Shown here piece after piece: positions 63,793 through 64,000 of a DNA stretch of 64,000 nt; position 1 is the stretch's first letter, and each line of letters begins with the position of its first letter. Below the pieces are notes generated by a model. The model had not been told where the DNA came from. It saw only the letters and a list, made by a program, of their open reading frames with translations, and did no database searches. This stretch comes from JAAYJR01 sp964611525 (GTDB lineage Bacteria > Bacteroidota > Bacteroidia > Bacteroidales > Prolixibacteraceae): the NCBI GenBank assembly GCA_964611525.1, contig CAZTAL010000131.1, positions 32,941 through 96,940 on the forward strand, read 5' to 3'. The translations under genes and the position numbers were made by a program.

Positions 63793-64000
63793 TTATTTGT
63801 AGTTCTTTCGCGCCTCACTTTTAAGTTTGCCCCAGTCAAATTTTTCACCGTCCTTTGTGCTTAATGTAATATTAAGATCGAGAGCATCGGTGATTTTAAA
63901 GAGACGTTTGATTCCAATTCCGTGATCTAAATTGAAAATATGAGATAAGTTTGATTGCTCTATTCGTGTTTTTTGATATAATTCATCAAGTGTAATATTT
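63793..64000 (-). CDS. Helix-turn-helix (XRE/HipB-like) protein, 3' part (5' end outside window)
   Basis: Stop codon at 63793; 69 codons are visible and the frame runs off the right edge. The sequence includes TLDELYQKTRIEQSNLSHIF, then a variable turn, IGIKRLFKITDALDLNITL, a helix-turn-helix pattern like the N-terminal domain of antitoxins of the HipB/XRE type, followed by a short charged tail (STKDGEKFDWGKLKSEARKNYK). Partner genes lie outside the window. It is the only accessory-type coding gene near the tRNA. Confidence 0.7.
   Translation of the reverse strand, partial: NITLDELYQKTRIEQSNLSHIFNLDHGIGIKRLFKITDALDLNITLSTKDGEKFDWGKLKSEARKNYK

Noticed and set aside
1..64000. CRISPR arrays, rRNA genes, insertion sequences and prophage genes
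   Set aside because: Looked for and not seen: no spaced short repeats, no rRNA sequence, no transposase or phage structural gene.

Overview
This 64 kb window is AT-rich and comes from a member of the Bacteroidota, probably Bacteroidales/Marinilabiliales. Support: a PorZ-like protein of the type IX secretion system, DUF4270 and DUF4296 lipoproteins, a carboxypeptidase-regulatory-domain TonB receptor, a SusD remnant, an ATP synthase operon headed by a bactofilin, A/T-rich leaders (often AAACAG-ATG) in place of Shine-Dalgarno sites, and several promoters of the Bacteroidota form TTTG-N19/20-TAnnTTTG. No plasmid or phage backbone is seen; most of the window is chromosomal housekeeping DNA.

Layout. 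1-6.8 kb: 3' part of a UvrD-type helicase, then dxs, a sensor kinase, rfaE2 and radA. 7-14.7 kb: DUF4296 lipoprotein and amidohydrolase, DUF2147 protein, penicillin-acylase family hydrolase, Spy-like glycine/tyrosine-rich protein, YkvA, TauE-type permease, methyltransferase. 14.7-21 kb (minus): bactofilin, two small membrane proteins, atpB-E-F-H-A-G, without atpD and atpC. 21.4-27.2 kb: rpmF with its DUF177 partner, panD-panC, and divergently a GT5-like protein, DUF4270 and a dihydrouridine synthase. 27.3-34.3 kb (minus): a compact cluster of PqqD-like protein, a possible short peptide, ATP-grasp ligase, PLP decarboxylase, a urea transporter-M23 peptidase fusion, a TPR/outer-membrane barrel protein and a TPR protein. 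This is the best candidate for an undescribed system. 34.4-35.1 kb holds two broken small secreted-protein genes. 35-46.6 kb: metallo-hydrolase, PspC/PadR pair, S41 protease with dCMP deaminase, SPOR lipoprotein, Memo-AMMECR1 fusion, recO, porZ, rdgB. 46.7-53 kb (minus): a nucleoside/ribose locus (SusD remnant, sulfatase, two nucleoside hydrolases, ribokinase, sugar transporter) that looks like a decayed polysaccharide/nucleoside utilisation locus. 53.6-63 kb: sugar isomerase-like protein, ArsR regulator, polyprenyl synthase, dtd, a lipoprotein plus TonB receptor flanked by two copies of a ~205-base repeat, lplA, trpB2. 63-64 kb: tRNA-Arg(CCU), a probable small RNA, and the 3' part of a helix-turn-helix gene.

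Regulation. The clearest regulatory result is a complete leader-peptide attenuator ahead of trpB2 (minus strand, 62996-63179). It has a canonical promoter, a 20-codon leader with three consecutive Trp codons, an 11-base antiterminator strand that overlaps the leader stop codon, and a 12-bp terminator with a U run. A second non-coding signal is a ~90-base element present upstream of both dxs and trpB2 in the same orientation relative to the downstream gene. All calls rest on reading the sequence; no database search was possible.
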